A stretch of 11,762 nt of DNA from Spirochaetota bacterium. Its GTDB lineage: Bacteria > Spirochaetota > Spirochaetia > B11-G9. Positions 1 to 7,442 of this stretch are shown here, in pieces. The stretch lies in NCBI GenBank assembly GCA_003641695.1, contig QNBL01000047.1:1-11762 (forward strand), written 5' to 3'. The notes beneath the pieces are model-generated. The model had not been told where the DNA came from. It worked only from the letters and a program-made list of their open reading frames with translations, and made no database searches. Every line of letters begins with the position of its first letter. Positions within the stretch are counted from its first letter, which is position 1. The translations under genes were made by a program, and so were the position numbers.

Positions 1-1298
1 CCCTGCAGTTTGATCCCCCAAAAGTCTGGGACAACGTTGACATAGTGATTAACGGCGGGGAAACAGTTGAGGTTGGGCAAGGTGCAGCTTCGAACTACAA
101 AGCGGACAAGGTAATTGACGGCAGCGGCAAACTTACCTATCCGGGATTGGTCTGCTCACATCACCATTACTACTCAGGACTCTCCCGGGGGGTACTTGCC
201 GAAATAGGACCGACTCCGGACTTTGTTTCAACACTGAAAAATCTTTGGTGGAGAATGGATAGAGCTCTGGATGAAGAGTCTACCTACTATTCCTCGGTGA
301 TCAGTTCCATCGATGCAATAAAGGCCGGAACCACTGCGGTTATCGATCATCATGCGAGTCCATCGTACATAAGAGGCTCTCTTTCTACTATAAAAAGAGG
401 GTTTGAAGATTCCGGACTCCGGGGCATGACCTGTTACGAGGTTACGGACAGGAACGGTCCTGATCAGATGAGGGAGGGGGTGGAAGAGAATATCCGCTTC
501 GCAAAGGAAATTGATCAGGATATTGCTGCGGGGAGAGAACATCTCGTAGACGCCCATATCGGAGGCCATGCTCCCTGTACCATCCCCGATGAAGGAATGG
601 AAATGATGGCTGATGCTGTAAAAAGTACAAAGAGAGGCCTGCATCTCCATGTGGCAGAGGACAGATATGATGTATCCCAGTCCCACCTTGTTTACAGCCG
701 GGATATTGTAAAGAGACTTGACTCTTTCGGTATGCTCAATGATAAAACAATCCTTGTACATGGAATATACCTGAACCTTGAGGAGATAGAGATCCTCAAC
801 TCGTACGACGGATTTCTTGTTCATAATGCACGTTCCAATATGAATAACAACGTCGGTTACAACGAGAATCTGTCATTGTACAAGAATCTTGCTTTGGGGA
901 CTGACGGTATCGGTCCCAATATGTATGAGGAGATCAAGGTTGCCTACTTCAAGCATAAGGATGCGGGCGGGCCGCTGTGGCCGGGAGATTATCTACAGTT
1001 TCTGTCTAACGGAAACAGGATTTTGGAACGCAACTTCGGTTCAAAATTCGGCAGACTGGAAAAAGGATACAAAGCTGACCTTGTTGTAGCTGATTACTTG
1101 AGCCCGTCACCTTTGGTTGAAGAGAACATAGGCGGCCACATGGTATTCGGGATGACTTCCACAGATGTCGAAACCGTACTGATAAACGGAAAAATTGTAA
1201 TGGAAAATCGTGAATTCCCTTTCGATGTAAAGGAAATTTATGCAAAAGCTGCCATAGCCGCAAAGCGGGTGTGGGAGAATATGGACAAAATAAAGTAA
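1..1298 (+). CDS. ssnA: SsnA-type amidohydrolase, 5' end cut by window edge
   Basis: Metal-dependent amidohydrolase of the SsnA family, a cytosolic TIM-barrel enzyme found with YgfK, YgfM and XdhD and believed to hydrolyse an intermediate of anaerobic purine breakdown. The reading frame is open back to base 3 with no stop, and the upstream codons read LQFDPPKVWDNVDIVINGG, which matches the N-terminal beta region of SsnA (about 442 residues in E. coli). About ten codons are therefore missing, and the GTG at 45 is internal rather than the start. Metal-site motifs are all present: SHHHYYSGLSRG (HxH at 159-167), HLHVAED, VHGIYLN and GTDGIGPN. The C-terminus has the usual amidohydrolase beta-sandwich return (GYKADLVVADY, VLINGKIVMEN). 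It ends 18 bases before ygeY, in the same operon. The family call is firm; the exact substrate is not established from sequence. Confidence 0.93.
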   Translation, partial: LQFDPPKVWDNVDIVINGGETVEVGQGAASNYKADKVIDGSGKLTYPGLVCSHHHYYSGLSRGVLAEIGPTPDFVSTLKNLWWRMDRALDEESTYYSSVISSIDAIKAGTTAVIDHHASPSYIRGSLSTIKRGFEDSGLRGMTCYEVTDRNGPDQMREGVEENIRFAKEIDQDIAAGREHLVDAHIGGHAPCTIPDEGMEMMADAVKSTKRGLHLHVAEDRYDVSQSHLVYSRDIVKRLDSFGMLNDKTILVHGIYLNLEEIEILNSYDGFLVHNARSNMNNNVGYNENLSLYKNLALGTDGIGPNMYEEIKVAYFKHKDAGGPLWPGDYLQFLSNGNRILERNFGSKFGRLEKGYKADLVVADYLSPSPLVEENIGGHMVFGMTSTDVETVLINGKIVMENREFPFDVKEIYAKAAIAAKRVWENMDKIK

Positions 1299-1302
1299 CA
1301 AC

Positions 1303-1307
1303 AGGAG
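1303..1307 (+). promoter_or_regulatory. Ribosome binding site of ygeY
   Basis: AGGAG nine bases before the ATG at 1317, inside the 18-base gap after the ssnA stop. It supports that start and cotranscription with ssnA. Confidence 0.75.
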
Positions 1308-1316
1308 ATTTAAAAG

Positions 1317-2537
1317 ATGGCAATTAACGAAGAAATACTGAAAAAAGCAAAGGAATACCGGGATTACACCGCGGAGAATCTATCAAAAATGGTACAGACC
1401 AAATCCTACAGCGGTCAGGAAGAGGAGGTATGCAGGCTTATCAAGGGGCTTTGTGAAGAAGCCGGGTTTGATGAGGTATACTTTGACGGACTCGGAAGTG
1501 TTGTCGGCCGGGTTGGAAACGGACCGAAAAAGATCGCTTTCGATGCTCATATAGATACCGTAGAGGTAGGTGATCCTTCCCAATGGGACCTTGATCCTTT
1601 CTCCGGATTGATAAAAGACGGTCTGGTACACGGTAGAGGATCTTCAGACCAGAAAGGCGGTGCTGCATCCATGATAACTGCAGGGCGCATCCTTAAAGAA
1701 CTGGGATACGGCGGAGGGTTTACCGTCTACTTTACCTTTACGGTAATGGAAGAGGACTGTGACGGAATGTGCTGGAAGTACTTGATAGAAGAGGAAAACT
1801 TCAAGCCCGATTTCTTTGTATCCACCGAACCTACCAGCTGCCGCATCTACCGGGGGCACAGGGGAAGAATGGAGATTGTAGCCAGAATCAAGGGTGTTTC
1901 GTCCCACGGTTCAGCACCTGAAAGAGGTGACAGTGCTGCATATAAGGCTGCAAAAGCTGCATTGGCCATGGAAAAGCTGAATGAAGACCTTCAACCGGAC
2001 GATGATAACTTCCTGGGGAAAGGAACCATAGTTGTATCCCAGATTGAAGTAAAGGGTCCATCACAGTGTGCAGTTCCCGATCAGGCCATGCTCTATATGG
2101 ACAGACGGTTGACATGGGGTGAGGATGCGGATCTTGCCATAAGCCAGGTAAAGAAATATATGGCCGAGGCGATTGGAGAGAGTGAAGACGCCATTGAAGT
2201 TTACATGCCCGACTATACCAAGAGGGGATGGAGAAACAAGGATTATGGTCAGGAACTCTACTTTCCGACATGGAAGATGCCGGAGGATCACGTAATTGTA
2301 ACATCAGGAGTGGATGCGTATAAAACTCTTTACAGTAAGGATCCTGTTGTTGACAAGTGGACTTTTTCCACAAACGGGGTAGCAACCACCGGACGTCATA
2401 AAATTCCTGCAATAGGGTTCGGTCCCGGGGATGAAGATCAGGCTCACGCACCCAACGAGATTAACAGGGTGGATGATTTGGAGATCTGTTCTGCTTTTTA
2501 CGCAATGCTCCCCTACTCCCTTGAAAAGAAAATATAA
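1317..2537 (+). CDS. ygeY: YgeY-type M20 family metallohydrolase
   Basis: Zinc hydrolase of the M20 (ArgE/DapE/carboxypeptidase G2) superfamily, in the YgeY branch that accompanies selenium-dependent molybdenum hydroxylases and the purine-degradation cluster. Its role there is thought to be hydrolysis of a ureido or amide intermediate rather than a peptide. All M20 metal-site residues are visible: H78-x-D80 (FDAHIDTVEVGD), D111 in GRGSSDQKGG, the catalytic pair E145-E146 (VMEEDCDG), E171 in STEP and H377 in HAPNE. The dimerisation/lid domain runs about residues 180-300 (SSHGSAP, then a DRRLTWGED strand). The length of 406 residues suits the family, and the ATG is backed by AGGAG nine bases upstream. 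A generic annotator might call it succinyl-diaminopimelate desuccinylase or acetylornithine deacetylase; the neighbours argue strongly for YgeY. Substrate specificity is inferred. Confidence 0.93.
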   Translation: MAINEEILKKAKEYRDYTAENLSKMVQTKSYSGQEEEVCRLIKGLCEEAGFDEVYFDGLGSVVGRVGNGPKKIAFDAHIDTVEVGDPSQWDLDPFSGLIKDGLVHGRGSSDQKGGAASMITAGRILKELGYGGGFTVYFTFTVMEEDCDGMCWKYLIEEENFKPDFFVSTEPTSCRIYRGHRGRMEIVARIKGVSSHGSAPERGDSAAYKAAKAALAMEKLNEDLQPDDDNFLGKGTIVVSQIEVKGPSQCAVPDQAMLYMDRRLTWGEDADLAISQVKKYMAEAIGESEDAIEVYMPDYTKRGWRNKDYGQELYFPTWKMPEDHVIVTSGVDAYKTLYSKDPVVDKWTFSTNGVATTGRHKIPAIGFGPGDEDQAHAPNEINRVDDLEICSAFYAMLPYSLEKKI

Positions 2538-2551
2538 GTAGTTGAGGTTCG

Positions 2552-2570
2552 TACTTTGAATGATAAAGTA
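2552..2570. repeat. Inverted repeat, possible operator
   Basis: TACTTT - 7 bases - AAAGTA is a perfect 6-bp inverted repeat lying in the only sizeable intergenic gap. Its left arm overlaps the candidate -35 box. That position suits a repressor or activator site. The stem is too AT-rich and lacks a T-tract, so it is not a convincing terminator. A 6-bp palindrome in AT-rich DNA can also arise by chance. Confidence 0.35.
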
Positions 2571-2583
2571 GTATATTTATAGT
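2556..2583 (+). promoter_or_regulatory. Candidate internal sigma-70-type promoter before xdhA
   Basis: TTGAAT (2556-2561, 4 of 6 to consensus) and TATAGT (2578-2583, 5 of 6) are separated by 16 bases, placing a transcript start near 2590 and a very short leader before the xdhA start at 2609. The 71-base gap is clearly more AT-rich than the flanking genes and is the only break of this size in the window. If real, it would allow the seven downstream genes to be expressed separately from ssnA-ygeY. This is a motif match by eye only. Confidence 0.4.
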
Positions 2584-2588
2584 ATATT
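2570..2588. repeat. Direct repeat with 11-bp period over the -10 region
   Basis: AGTATATT occurs at 2570-2577 and again at 2581-2588, eleven bases apart, which is about one helical turn. The second copy overlaps the candidate -10 box. Same-face direct repeats of this kind are typical of binding sites for some regulators, but short AT-rich repeats are also common by chance. Confidence 0.35.
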
Positions 2589-2595
2589 CAAGATT

Positions 2596-2599
2596 AGGA
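2596..2599 (+). promoter_or_regulatory. Ribosome binding site of xdhA
   Basis: AGGA nine bases before the ATG at 2609. It decides between that start and the nearby ATG at 2605, which is in another frame. It is weaker than the AGGAG-type sites of the other genes in the window. Confidence 0.6.
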
Positions 2600-2608
2600 T
2601 TTATATGT

Positions 2609-4741
2609 ATGAATGATGAAATTCGAAAATCAGTTCGCCGGGTGGATGCAGTGGCAAAGGCTTCAGGACTGGCAAAGTATATCTCCGATTACGACTTCGG
2701 TGATATTCTTTATGCACGCCTTGTCCGCTCCACTCGTCCGCGGGCAAAAATTCTCTCGGTTACGGTACCGGAACTTCCCGAAGGCTATTACTATGTAGAT
2801 TACCGGGATATTCCCGAAAAAGGGAAAAACCGTATTCAAATGATCAAGGATGACTGGAAGGTTTTTGCCGAGGATGAGGTCCGTTATGTGGGAGAAACCA
2901 TCGCCCTTTTAATCGGTCCTGACAGAGAAAGAATTTTAAATATTCTTTCAGAGATTAAGATCTTCTACGAGGATCGGGAACCTGCGTACACCATCGAGGA
3001 AGCCCTTGCCTGCAAAGGGGGCGCCATGGTTGGGGATGATAACATCTATGGTGAGTACAACCTTGTTAAAGGTGATCCGGATACTGCTTTTAATAATGCA
3101 GCAAGGGTTGTCGAGGGGACCTATCGTACCGGCTTCCAGGAACACCTTTACATGGAACCCCAGGGTATGGTCGGAACCTGGGAGGGCGGCAGAGTGAATA
3201 TCTATGCTTCTGCTCAATGTCCGTACTATATACAAAAATCTGTGTCGAGTGCGCTTGGTGTTGACGGAAAGAATGTGCGGATAAAACAGGTTACCACCGG
3301 TGGAGCATTTGGGGGCAAGGAGCATTTTCCCGATGTCATTGCTGTTCCCCTTGCTGTCGCCGTGAACAAAATAAAGAAACCAATTGAGCTGATTTTCGAC
3401 CGGATAGAGGATATCAGTTATACCTGTAAACGGCATCCCAGTAGAATTACCATAAAAACCGCTCTGGATAAGGAAAACAATATAACAGGGATGGATATTG
3501 ATACGGTAATTAATGGGGGAGGATACGAATCCAGCACACTTATAGTGCTTCAGCGTGCTCTTCTCCACGGAATAGGTGTTTACAACATTCCCAATGCCCA
3601 TGTACGGGGGCGGGCAGTTGCAACCAACACATTTCCCTCGGATGCTTACAGAGGTTTCGGTGCGCCGCAGGGTCTGTATGCCATTGAGATGCATATGAGC
3701 CAGGTTGCAAAGGAAGTGGGGATGTTCCCTGCAGACTTCAAGCGGAAGTATTTTATTAAAAACGGTGATATGACCATTACCAATGCAACCATGAAGGATA
3801 ATGTCAAGCTTGAAGAGATGTTTGCAGCAGCAGATGAGATGTCAGACTATACCAGAAAGATTCGGGAATATGAAAATGACCCCTACAGAGGTATAGGGAT
3901 CTCATTTGTGAACCACGGCGGAGGATTTACCGGCAATGGTGAACAGGAAATTATCAAGGGTCTTGTCCGGATGAAACGTACCGGAGAAAACAGGGCTGCT
4001 CTCTACGTATCAAACGTAGAGATGGGGCAGGGACTGCAGACGGTACTTCGTAAAATTGCTGCAAAAGAATTGGGGTTGAAATATACAGACATAGAATATG
4101 ATAACCCTGATACGGATATTGTTCCCGACTCCGGTCCGACAGTTGCTTCACGGTCGACCATGGTTGTCGGTTACCTCATTCAGGAGTGTGCCAAAAAACT
4201 TAAAGGCAAGTGGGATGAAGGAGTCGGTGCCGAAGCTGAGCACCGCTACATCCATCCTTCTGAATATAAATGGGATCAGGATACCCTTCAGGGTGATGCC
4301 TATCCCACCTACGGATGGGGTATAAACGTTGTTGAAGTTGAGATGGACACGGTTACCTATGAGGTTAAAACTACAGGAATCTGGTCTGTGTTTGATGTCG
4401 GTATTCCCATGGACGATACGATAATGGACGGACAGGTTTCCGGAGGTGTTATTCAGGGGCTCGGTTATGCTTCCATTGAAAAGTGCGAAGTTCTTGACGG
4501 CAGATTCCGGCAGCATACCATGGCGGATTACGTTATTCCTACTTCTATGGATTTTCCGGAGATCAAGAACAAATTTATAGATAACCCCTACAAGTACGGT
4601 CCTTCCGGTGCAAAGGGTGCCGGTGAGCTGGTCTTCGATGCTGCAGCACCGGCATATGCCGATGCGGTTCAGCAGCTTACCGGAAAGAATATCTACGATA
4701 TACCGGTAACTCCGGAGATGATAATGGAATTAGAGGAATAA
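2609..4741 (+). CDS. xdhA: Xanthine dehydrogenase, molybdenum-binding subunit
   Basis: Large subunit of a three-part xanthine dehydrogenase, oxidising hypoxanthine and xanthine to urate in the cytosol with a molybdopterin cofactor. It has 710 residues, against about 750 for E. coli XdhA. It holds the N-terminal aldehyde oxidase/xanthine dehydrogenase a/b hammerhead domain (about residues 15-125) and the two Mo-cofactor domains (about 140-705). Residues aligning by motif to bovine xanthine oxidase are all kept: Q203 (Q767), E238 in GGAFGGKE (E802), R316 in QRALLHG (R880), R348 and F350 in AYRGFG (R912, F914) and E673 in GAGELVF (E1261). R316 and R348 are 32 residues apart, as in the bovine enzyme. 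This set points to purines rather than aldehydes or CO. The iron-sulfur and FAD partners follow directly, the first after a 1-base gap. A labile selenium ligand is plausible from context but cannot be read from the sequence. The start is set by AGGA at 2596-2599. Confidence 0.93.
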   Translation: MNDEIRKSVRRVDAVAKASGLAKYISDYDFGDILYARLVRSTRPRAKILSVTVPELPEGYYYVDYRDIPEKGKNRIQMIKDDWKVFAEDEVRYVGETIALLIGPDRERILNILSEIKIFYEDREPAYTIEEALACKGGAMVGDDNIYGEYNLVKGDPDTAFNNAARVVEGTYRTGFQEHLYMEPQGMVGTWEGGRVNIYASAQCPYYIQKSVSSALGVDGKNVRIKQVTTGGAFGGKEHFPDVIAVPLAVAVNKIKKPIELIFDRIEDISYTCKRHPSRITIKTALDKENNITGMDIDTVINGGGYESSTLIVLQRALLHGIGVYNIPNAHVRGRAVATNTFPSDAYRGFGAPQGLYAIEMHMSQVAKEVGMFPADFKRKYFIKNGDMTITNATMKDNVKLEEMFAAADEMSDYTRKIREYENDPYRGIGISFVNHGGGFTGNGEQEIIKGLVRMKRTGENRAALYVSNVEMGQGLQTVLRKIAAKELGLKYTDIEYDNPDTDIVPDSGPTVASRSTMVVGYLIQECAKKLKGKWDEGVGAEAEHRYIHPSEYKWDQDTLQGDAYPTYGWGINVVEVEMDTVTYEVKTTGIWSVFDVGIPMDDTIMDGQVSGGVIQGLGYASIEKCEVLDGRFRQHTMADYVIPTSMDFPEIKNKFIDNPYKYGPSGAKGAGELVFDAAAPAYADAVQQLTGKNIYDIPVTPEMIMELEE

Positions 4742-4742
4742 G

Positions 4743-5216
4743 ATGGCAAAGACAAGTTTTATTTTAAATGGTGAGGAAGTGAGTGTAGAAGCTGATCCTC
4801 TTAAAAGACTTCTTGATGTTTTAAGAGAGGATTTCGAGGCTCTTGGAGTAAAAGAAGGCTGCGGTGAAGGGGAATGCGGTGCCTGTTCGATTCTCCTCAA
4901 CGGTAAACTCGTTAACTCCTGTATGATCCCCCTTGGAGCAGTAGAGGGGGCAGATATCGTGACTCCCGAAGGACTCAGAGAAACTGAAAAGGGGAAGGTG
5001 ATCATAGAATCATTTGCCGATACCGGGGCTGTTCAGTGCGGTTTCTGTACTCCGGGAATGATGATGGCCGCTGAGGCCCTTCTGGAAAAAAACAACAATC
5101 CGGAGGAGTCTGAAATAAGAGAGGCTCTTTCCGGAAACTTATGCAGATGTACCGGTTACGATTTGATTGTAAAGGGTGTAAAGACTTCTGCTGAAAGGGG
5201 GAAGGACTTATGGTAA
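4743..5216 (+). CDS. xdhC: Xanthine dehydrogenase, [2Fe-2S] subunit
   Basis: Small electron-transfer subunit that carries electrons from the molybdenum centre to FAD through two [2Fe-2S] clusters. It has 157 residues, the usual length (E. coli XdhC is 159). The plant-ferredoxin-like cluster is bound by C40, C45, C48 and C60 (GCGEGECGAC then C). The alpha-helical domain cluster is bound by C99, C102, C134 and C136 (QCGFCTPG, NLCRCTGY), with Q98 conserved. All eight ligands are intact. It starts one base after the xdhA stop, with AGAGGA in the end of xdhA as ribosome binding site, and overlaps xdhB by seven bases, so the three subunits are probably translationally coupled. E. coli uses the symbol xdhC for this subunit; elsewhere xdhC can mean the MoCo-sulfurylation chaperone, which this is not. 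Confidence 0.95.
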   Translation: MAKTSFILNGEEVSVEADPLKRLLDVLREDFEALGVKEGCGEGECGACSILLNGKLVNSCMIPLGAVEGADIVTPEGLRETEKGKVIIESFADTGAVQCGFCTPGMMMAAEALLEKNNNPEESEIREALSGNLCRCTGYDLIVKGVKTSAERGKDLW

Positions 5217-6067
5217 AATCCTACAGACCCGACACCCTTCCCGAGGCTCTGAAACTTATGGAAACCCGTGATATGATCCCCTTTGCCGGGGGAACGGACC
5301 TCATGGTAAAATACCAGAGTTGGAAAGGAACACTTCCCGGATTTCCGAAGGATGTACTTTTTTTAAATTATATTTCCTCCTTAAAAAAGATTGAGGTTAA
5401 AGGAGAAACCCTGGTGATCGGTGCGGGGGTTACCTTGAGTGATGTTGCTGATTATCCCGAAACTCCGAAGGTTTTACGGGATGCTGTTTTAAGTATAGCT
5501 GCTCCGGGAATCAGGAACATTGCAACTCTGTCTGGAAATATATGCAACGCCTCCCCTGCCGGGGATTCAATCTGTGCCCTTTACGCTCTTGATGCTTCCG
5601 TGGTTCTGTCTAAAAGCGGCGGAAACCGGGAATGTGCTTTACCGGAATTTATAACCGGTCCCGGAAAAACTTCGTTGAACAGCGGAGAGCTTCTGACCGC
5701 GGTAAAGATCCCCCTGAAAAAAGCGAATGTTCAAGAATTCAGAAAGGTGGGAACCAGAAAGGCAAATGCCCTTTCCAAACTTTCTTTCAGCGCGGTGGCT
5801 GAGATTAAGGGGGATACAGTAGATGGTATTGCTCTTGCCTTCGGTGCTGTTGGTCCCACAGTTATCCGCTCAACAGAGCTTGAAAAGAAACTTACCGGTA
5901 AAACTCTGGAGCAGATAAAATTAATTCAGAAAGATATTATGAATGATTACAGTGCAATGATTGTTCCCATTGATGATCAGAGATCGACGGCGGCCTATAG
6001 AAAACAGGTTGCCCTTAACCTTTTAAAGAACTTTTTAGAATCCGGACTGGTACAGGAGATGCAATAA
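5210..6067 (+). CDS. xdhB: Xanthine dehydrogenase, FAD-binding subunit
   Basis: Medium subunit of the CO dehydrogenase/xanthine dehydrogenase flavoprotein family, which passes electrons from the iron-sulfur subunit through FAD to NAD+ or another acceptor. It has 285 residues, close to E. coli XdhB (292). The two FAD pyrophosphate-binding loops are present: FAGGTD at residues 25-30 and ATLSGNICNASPAGD, with TLSGN at 106-110. The C-terminal CODH flavoprotein domain follows (FRKVGTRKANALSKLS, then AFGAVGPT). The ATG at 5210 overlaps the xdhC stop (ATGGTAA) and has a GGGGGAAGG ribosome binding site within the end of xdhC. The subunit order here is Mo, FeS, FAD, unlike Mo, FAD, FeS in E. coli xdhABC. 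It is paired by position with XdhA/XdhC rather than with XdhD. Confidence 0.93.
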   Translation: MVKSYRPDTLPEALKLMETRDMIPFAGGTDLMVKYQSWKGTLPGFPKDVLFLNYISSLKKIEVKGETLVIGAGVTLSDVADYPETPKVLRDAVLSIAAPGIRNIATLSGNICNASPAGDSICALYALDASVVLSKSGGNRECALPEFITGPGKTSLNSGELLTAVKIPLKKANVQEFRKVGTRKANALSKLSFSAVAEIKGDTVDGIALAFGAVGPTVIRSTELEKKLTGKTLEQIKLIQKDIMNDYSAMIVPIDDQRSTAAYRKQVALNLLKNFLESGLVQEMQ

Positions 6068-6068
6068 T

Positions 6069-7442
6069 ATGGGAAAAACCCTGCTGAAGAACTGTTTCTA
6101 TATACTGAAATCGGTGCATGAAGAACCCTTGAGGGGGTACGATCTCCTTATAAACGGTAACAGGGTGGATAGGATAGAGAAAAACATCAGTTTTACCCCT
6201 GGAAGCGGTGACAGGGTTATAGACTGTTCTACCCATGTTGTTGTTCCCGGATTCGTAAATACTCATCACCATTTTTACCAGACCCTGACCAGGAATCTCC
6301 CTGCAGTCCAGAATGCAAAGCTCTTTGACTGGCTTGTGTACCTCTATGAGATCTGGAAATTCCTTGATGAAGACGCTGTGTACTATTCATCGCTCCTGGC
6401 TATGGGAGAGCTGCTGAAAACCGGATGCACTACCTCTACAGATCATCATTACGTGTATCCTCAGAATGTTACCGGGGATATTATGGGGCTTCAGTTCAAA
6501 GCTGCTGAACAGCTGGGGATGAGATTCTCTCCTACCAGGGGTTCCATGTCTCTGAGCAAGAAAGACGGAGGGCTTCCCCCTGATACAGTAGTTCAGACGG
6601 GTGATGAAATACTCAAAGACAGCGAAAGGGTTATAGAGCAGTACCATGATGACAGTGAGCTGTCCATGAGAAAGATAGTTCTCGCACCCTGTTCACCCTT
6701 CAGTGTAACCGAAGAGCTTATGAAGGATTCCGTTGAGCTTGCCCGGAAATACGGAGTACGGCTGCATACACATCTTGCGGAGACCAAAGACGAGAATGAT
6801 TTTTGTGTTGAGGTTTACGGCAGAAGACCGTTGAAACTTATGGAGGATACCGGGTTTATAGGCGATGATGTTTTCTATGCACACGGGATTCATTTCAACG
6901 ATGATGAGCTCAAACTGTTGAGTGATACCGGAACGCATATTGCCCACTGCCCCTCCTCCAATATGCGGCTGGGATCAGGTATTTGCCGGGTAACGGAGAT
7001 GCTTCCAGCGAACATAAATGTTGCCCTTGGCGTTGACGGTTCAGCTTCCAATGATACTTCGGACATGCTCGGGGAAATGAGAAACGCACTGCTTCTCCAG
7101 CGGGTCCACTATGGAAGCGATGCAGTCAATGCAAAAGATATTTTTAAAATTGCAACTGAAAACGGTGCAAAACTGCTGAACTTTGAGAAAGCAGGAAGAC
7201 TTGAAGAGGGATGGGCTGCCGACATGGCGGTCTTCAACATAAACAAAATGGAGTATGCGGGATCGTTGTCTGATCCCCTTGCAGCTCTTATTTTTTCCGG
7301 TTACAACCATGGAACGGATTATACGATAGTTAACGGAAAGGTTGTAGTGGAACATGGAAATCTTGTAGGAGTGGACGAAGCGGAGCTGACAGCAAAAGCC
7401 AACGAAATCTCCGACAGGATGATCAAAGGAGTCGAAAAATGA
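6069..7442 (+). CDS. 8-Oxoguanine deaminase-type amidohydrolase
   Basis: Amidohydrolase-superfamily enzyme whose best family fit is 8-oxoguanine deaminase (Pseudomonas Pa0142 type; related proteins are often labelled hydroxydechloroatrazine ethylaminohydrolase, AtzB). The reaction in that family is 8-oxoguanine + water to urate + ammonia. The 457 residues suit the family. Metal ligands by motif: H66-x-H68 in THHHFYQTLTRN, H235 in HTHLAETKDE (with E238), H272 in AHGIHF and D323 in GVDGSASND. The segment after the first motif (NLPAVQNAKLFDWLVYLYEIW) is characteristic of this branch and differs from the guanine deaminase GuaD and from SsnA. It begins one base after xdhB, with AGGAG at 6054-6058, and overlaps ygfM by four bases (ATGA). 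Placing it between two molybdenum hydroxylases fits a job of feeding urate into the pathway. Other amino-purine or isocytosine substrates are possible. Confidence 0.83.
   Translation: MGKTLLKNCFYILKSVHEEPLRGYDLLINGNRVDRIEKNISFTPGSGDRVIDCSTHVVVPGFVNTHHHFYQTLTRNLPAVQNAKLFDWLVYLYEIWKFLDEDAVYYSSLLAMGELLKTGCTTSTDHHYVYPQNVTGDIMGLQFKAAEQLGMRFSPTRGSMSLSKKDGGLPPDTVVQTGDEILKDSERVIEQYHDDSELSMRKIVLAPCSPFSVTEELMKDSVELARKYGVRLHTHLAETKDENDFCVEVYGRRPLKLMEDTGFIGDDVFYAHGIHFNDDELKLLSDTGTHIAHCPSSNMRLGSGICRVTEMLPANINVALGVDGSASNDTSDMLGEMRNALLLQRVHYGSDAVNAKDIFKIATENGAKLLNFEKAGRLEEGWAADMAVFNINKMEYAGSLSDPLAALIFSGYNHGTDYTIVNGKVVVEHGNLVGVDEAELTAKANEISDRMIKGVEK

Noticed and set aside
228..824. Long minus-strand open frame (198 codons) opposite ssnA
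   Set aside because: It lies wholly antisense to a well-conserved amidohydrolase, has no ribosome binding site, and its translation shows no recognisable domain.
1888..2451. Minus-strand open frame (187 codons) opposite ygeY
   Set aside because: Antisense shadow of the M20 hydrolase; the translation is low-complexity in character (rich in P, S, L and H) and has no family signature.
2552..2570. Inverted repeat considered as a rho-independent terminator after ygeY
   Set aside because: The stem is only 6 bp and AT-rich, and no T-tract follows. A regulatory site is more plausible.
2605..2607. ATG considered as the xdhA start
   Set aside because: It is out of frame with the conserved XdhA protein; the ATG at 2609 is in frame and has AGGA at a suitable distance.
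2948..3694. Minus-strand open frame (248 codons) opposite xdhA
   Set aside because: It is the longest antisense frame but covers the conserved XdhA core, whose catalytic motifs explain the sequence; no independent start signals.
2609..4741. XdhA considered as CO dehydrogenase or aldehyde oxidase large subunit
   Set aside because: The active-site loop reads AYRGFG, not the CO dehydrogenase AYRCSFR type, and the R316/E238 purine-binding pair is present.
6069..7442. Recent duplication of ssnA considered for the second amidohydrolase
   Set aside because: The two share only superfamily metal motifs; the flanking segments differ strongly, so they are distinct families.
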